From Candidatus Izemoplasmatales bacterium (GTDB taxonomy: Bacteria > Bacillota_I > Bacilli_A > Izemoplasmatales > Hujiaoplasmataceae): DNA of 7,287 nt. The position numbers were made by a program, and so were the translations under genes. Position 1 is the stretch's first letter. Every line of letters starts with the position of its first letter. The notes beneath the pieces are model-generated. The model worked only from the letters and a program-made list of their open reading frames with translations, did not search any database and was not told where the DNA came from. The DNA lies in NCBI GenBank assembly GCA_028702245.1, contig JAQVPE010000033.1:1-7287 (forward strand), written 5' to 3'. Below, piece after piece: positions 5,956-7,287 of this stretch.

Positions 5956-6474
5956 CTAGTCTTGATCAAGCCAGTTAGGTCCCTTGAGGGATAATGGTTC
6001 AGCCAACTCAAGATTAGGATAACCTTGTTGGCGCAATGCTTCGTACAAGACGACACAGACCGTGTTAGCGAGATTGAGGCTTCTGATCTTATCTGTCATC
6101 GGCAGTCTGAGAAGACGCTCTTTGTTGGCAGATAACAACTCTTTGGGAAGACCCGTCGACTCGCGGCCGAAAACAAAGTAGAAATCCTGATTCGGATCGC
6201 TGAAATCGAAGGCGTCAGGGCTTTTTTTGCCATGCCTTGATAAAAAGTAATAGTTGCCTGGGTTAAGGTGTAAAAAGGTCTCCCAATCGGGATAGATCTG
6301 ATAGTCGACAGCCGAGCCATAATCGAGATGGCTCCGCTTCAATGATTTTTCATCGAGTTTGAAACCAAAAGGTTCGATCAAATGGAGTTTGGCGTTGGTG
6401 CCAACAGCCGTTCTCATGATGTTGCCCGTGTTTTGGGGGATTTCCGGTTGAAAAAGGACTACGTTTAAGGGCAT
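5956..6474 (-). CDS. trmL: tRNA (cytidine/uridine-34 2'-O)-methyltransferase TrmL
   Basis: TrmL methylates the ribose of wobble base 34 in leucine tRNAs using S-adenosylmethionine. It is a single-domain SPOUT enzyme with a trefoil knot, active as a dimer. Taking ATG 6474, the product has 172 residues, slightly longer than the roughly 155-160 of typical members because of a C-terminal tail (PLSLKGPNWLDQD). Motifs: FQPEIPQNTGNIMRT near the N-terminus (8-22), FGRESTGLP (102-110), and the knot region LPMTDKIRSLNLANTVCVVL (124-143) that binds the cofactor. ATG 6474 shares one base with the nfo stop (TGATG), and AAGGTGA lies 6 bases upstream inside nfo; a TTG at 6477 is a poorer alternative. The arrangement indicates an operon with translational coupling to nfo. 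Confidence 0.95.
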   Translation of the reverse strand: MPLNVVLFQPEIPQNTGNIMRTAVGTNAKLHLIEPFGFKLDEKSLKRSHLDYGSAVDYQIYPDWETFLHLNPGNYYFLSRHGKKSPDAFDFSDPNQDFYFVFGRESTGLPKELLSANKERLLRLPMTDKIRSLNLANTVCVVLYEALRQQGYPNLELAEPLSLKGPNWLDQD

Positions 6475-7287
6475 CAAGCTTCACCTTCATAATAAGCGAT
6501 GATCTTTTCTTTGAGATTGGGATCGAAAGTTCCGGAAGCTATCATTTTGATCTCGTGAAGATAGGGCGGATATGACTTCTTGGGATTAGTGATGGAGGGC
6601 ACATAAGGCGTTTCCAGGATCTTCGGGATTTCACTCAGTTTCGGATTATTGATGACTTTTAAAAGCGCAGCGAATCCCAGTGAGCCAAAACCGATGTTTT
6701 CATGGCGGTCTTTTCCCGAGGCAAAGGCATTCTTTGAGTCGTTGACATGAAGTACGAGGAGCCTGTTGATTCCGATAACTCGATCGAATTCGTCGATAAC
6801 GCCGTTGAAGCCGGTTTTGACATCGTAGCCGGCATCATAGCTGTGGCAAGTGTCAAAACAAACTCCCAATTGACTACCCCGCTCGGCGTGATCGATGATT
6901 GCTCTAAGTTCTGAAAAAGAGCGGCCAACTTCCGTGCCTTTGCCGGCCATGCCCTCGAGGGCGATCATGACCGGCAGATGAGCCGTGTTCATGAGGATTC
7001 TGTCGAGTCCATCCGCAATCAGTTTGATGGCAACATCGATGCCTTGCCCTAGGTGATTCCCCGGATGAAGGACGAGGATCTGTGAACCGAGAGCGTTGGT
7101 TCTAAAGACTTCTCTTTCAATAAATTCGGCCGCAAATAAGCGGGCTTTAGGATCCGGATTGGCAAGGTTGACGATGTAGGGAGCGTGGACAATGACGTGT
7201 CTTTGTTCGAACCCGCTCTCTTTCATCAATTGATGGGCTTCGGGGATCTTCAGGTCCTTGATCGGTTTTCTGATGGTATTCTGAGGG
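6474..7287 (-). CDS. nfo: Endonuclease IV (AP endonuclease), N-terminus beyond right edge
   Basis: Endonuclease IV cuts DNA 5' to abasic sites and removes blocked 3' ends in base excision repair, using three zinc ions in a TIM barrel. The frame is open from the TGA at 6476-6474 to the right edge (270 codons). The first visible residues are PQNTIRKP, which in Bacillus-type proteins lie about 37 residues from the N-terminus, so the true start is off the window; an internal TTG at 7229 is not the start. All zinc ligands expected in this part are present (numbered from the first visible residue): His34 in VHAPY, His74 in LHPG, Glu111 in ALEGMAG, Asp145 and His148 in CFDTCHSYDAG, His180 in LHVNDSKN, Asp193 and His195 in GKDRHENIG, Glu225 in ILETPY. 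The stop overlaps the trmL start by one base. Identification is very secure. Confidence 0.97.
   Translation of the reverse strand, partial: PQNTIRKPIKDLKIPEAHQLMKESGFEQRHVIVHAPYIVNLANPDPKARLFAAEFIEREVFRTNALGSQILVLHPGNHLGQGIDVAIKLIADGLDRILMNTAHLPVMIALEGMAGKGTEVGRSFSELRAIIDHAERGSQLGVCFDTCHSYDAGYDVKTGFNGVIDEFDRVIGINRLLVLHVNDSKNAFASGKDRHENIGFGSLGFAALLKVINNPKLSEIPKILETPYVPSITNPKKSYPPYLHEIKMIASGTFDPNLKEKIIAYYEGEA
6481..6487 (-). promoter_or_regulatory. Ribosome binding site of trmL within the nfo 3' end
   Basis: The minus strand reads AAGGTGA, ending 6 bases before ATG 6474. It lies wholly within nfo codons and supports ATG 6474 over the TTG three bases upstream. Confidence 0.7.

Noticed and set aside
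6474..7229. Reading nfo as a complete 251-residue gene starting at TTG 7229
   Set aside because: The frame stays open to the window edge and the upstream residues PQNTIRKP match the conserved endonuclease IV N-terminal region, so the real start is outside the window.
1..7287. A Mycoplasma-like code (TGA as tryptophan)
   Set aside because: Conserved tryptophans are coded by TGG and nfo ends at a TGA placed correctly for the family and overlapping the trmL start.
1..7287. A defence, phage or mobile system in the window
   Set aside because: All but one gene are recognised housekeeping families; there are no transposases, integrases, nuclease-toxin pairs, tandem spacer repeats or abrupt composition changes visible.

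Overview
The window looks like ordinary chromosome from a low-to-mid GC Gram-positive bacterium (Bacillota or a standard-code relative of the Mollicutes such as the Acholeplasma/Izemoplasma or Erysipelotrichia side). Reasons: AGGAGG-type ribosome sites, TATAAT-like promoters, TTG start codons, a Bacillus-type DUF402 nucleotide phosphatase, and an endonuclease IV closely resembling the Bacillus form. TGA is used as a stop (end of nfo) and tryptophan is coded by TGG, so this is the standard code and not the Mycoplasma code. The lineage is inferred from protein resemblance only. I see no tRNA, rRNA, CRISPR array, insertion sequence, phage gene or other mobile element.

Left block (1-1850, minus strand): nadD and a truncated nadE form a two-gene NAD operon. 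NadD makes deamido-NAD from nicotinate mononucleotide, and the glutamine-dependent NadE amidates it to NAD. nadD starts at a TTG behind a perfect AGGAGG, and the nadE ribosome site lies in the last codons of nadD. A 120-bp divergent intergenic region separates this operon from the next block.

Middle block (1853-3256, plus strand): an M42 metallo-aminopeptidase, then a 100-residue three-helix membrane protein of unknown function with its own near-consensus promoter. A symmetric hairpin flanked by A and T runs ends the block and also serves the convergent gene on the other strand.

Right block (3280-7287, minus strand, read right to left): nfo (truncated at the right edge), trmL, ntdP, an M29 aminopeptidase (AmpS/PepS family) and an RluA-family pseudouridine synthase. 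nfo-trmL overlap by one base and ntdP-ampS by 23 bases, so each pair is probably translationally coupled. A promoter precedes ntdP and another precedes the pseudouridine synthase; a 9-bp inverted repeat spans the ampS stop.

The genes are housekeeping: NAD synthesis, peptide turnover, tRNA/rRNA modification, nucleotide hydrolysis and abasic-site repair. I did not find a convincing new multi-gene system. The items most worth a second look are the unidentified membrane protein, the atypical NadD and M42 motifs, the recurring extended -10 promoters, and the inverted repeats around ampS and the pseudouridine synthase gene.
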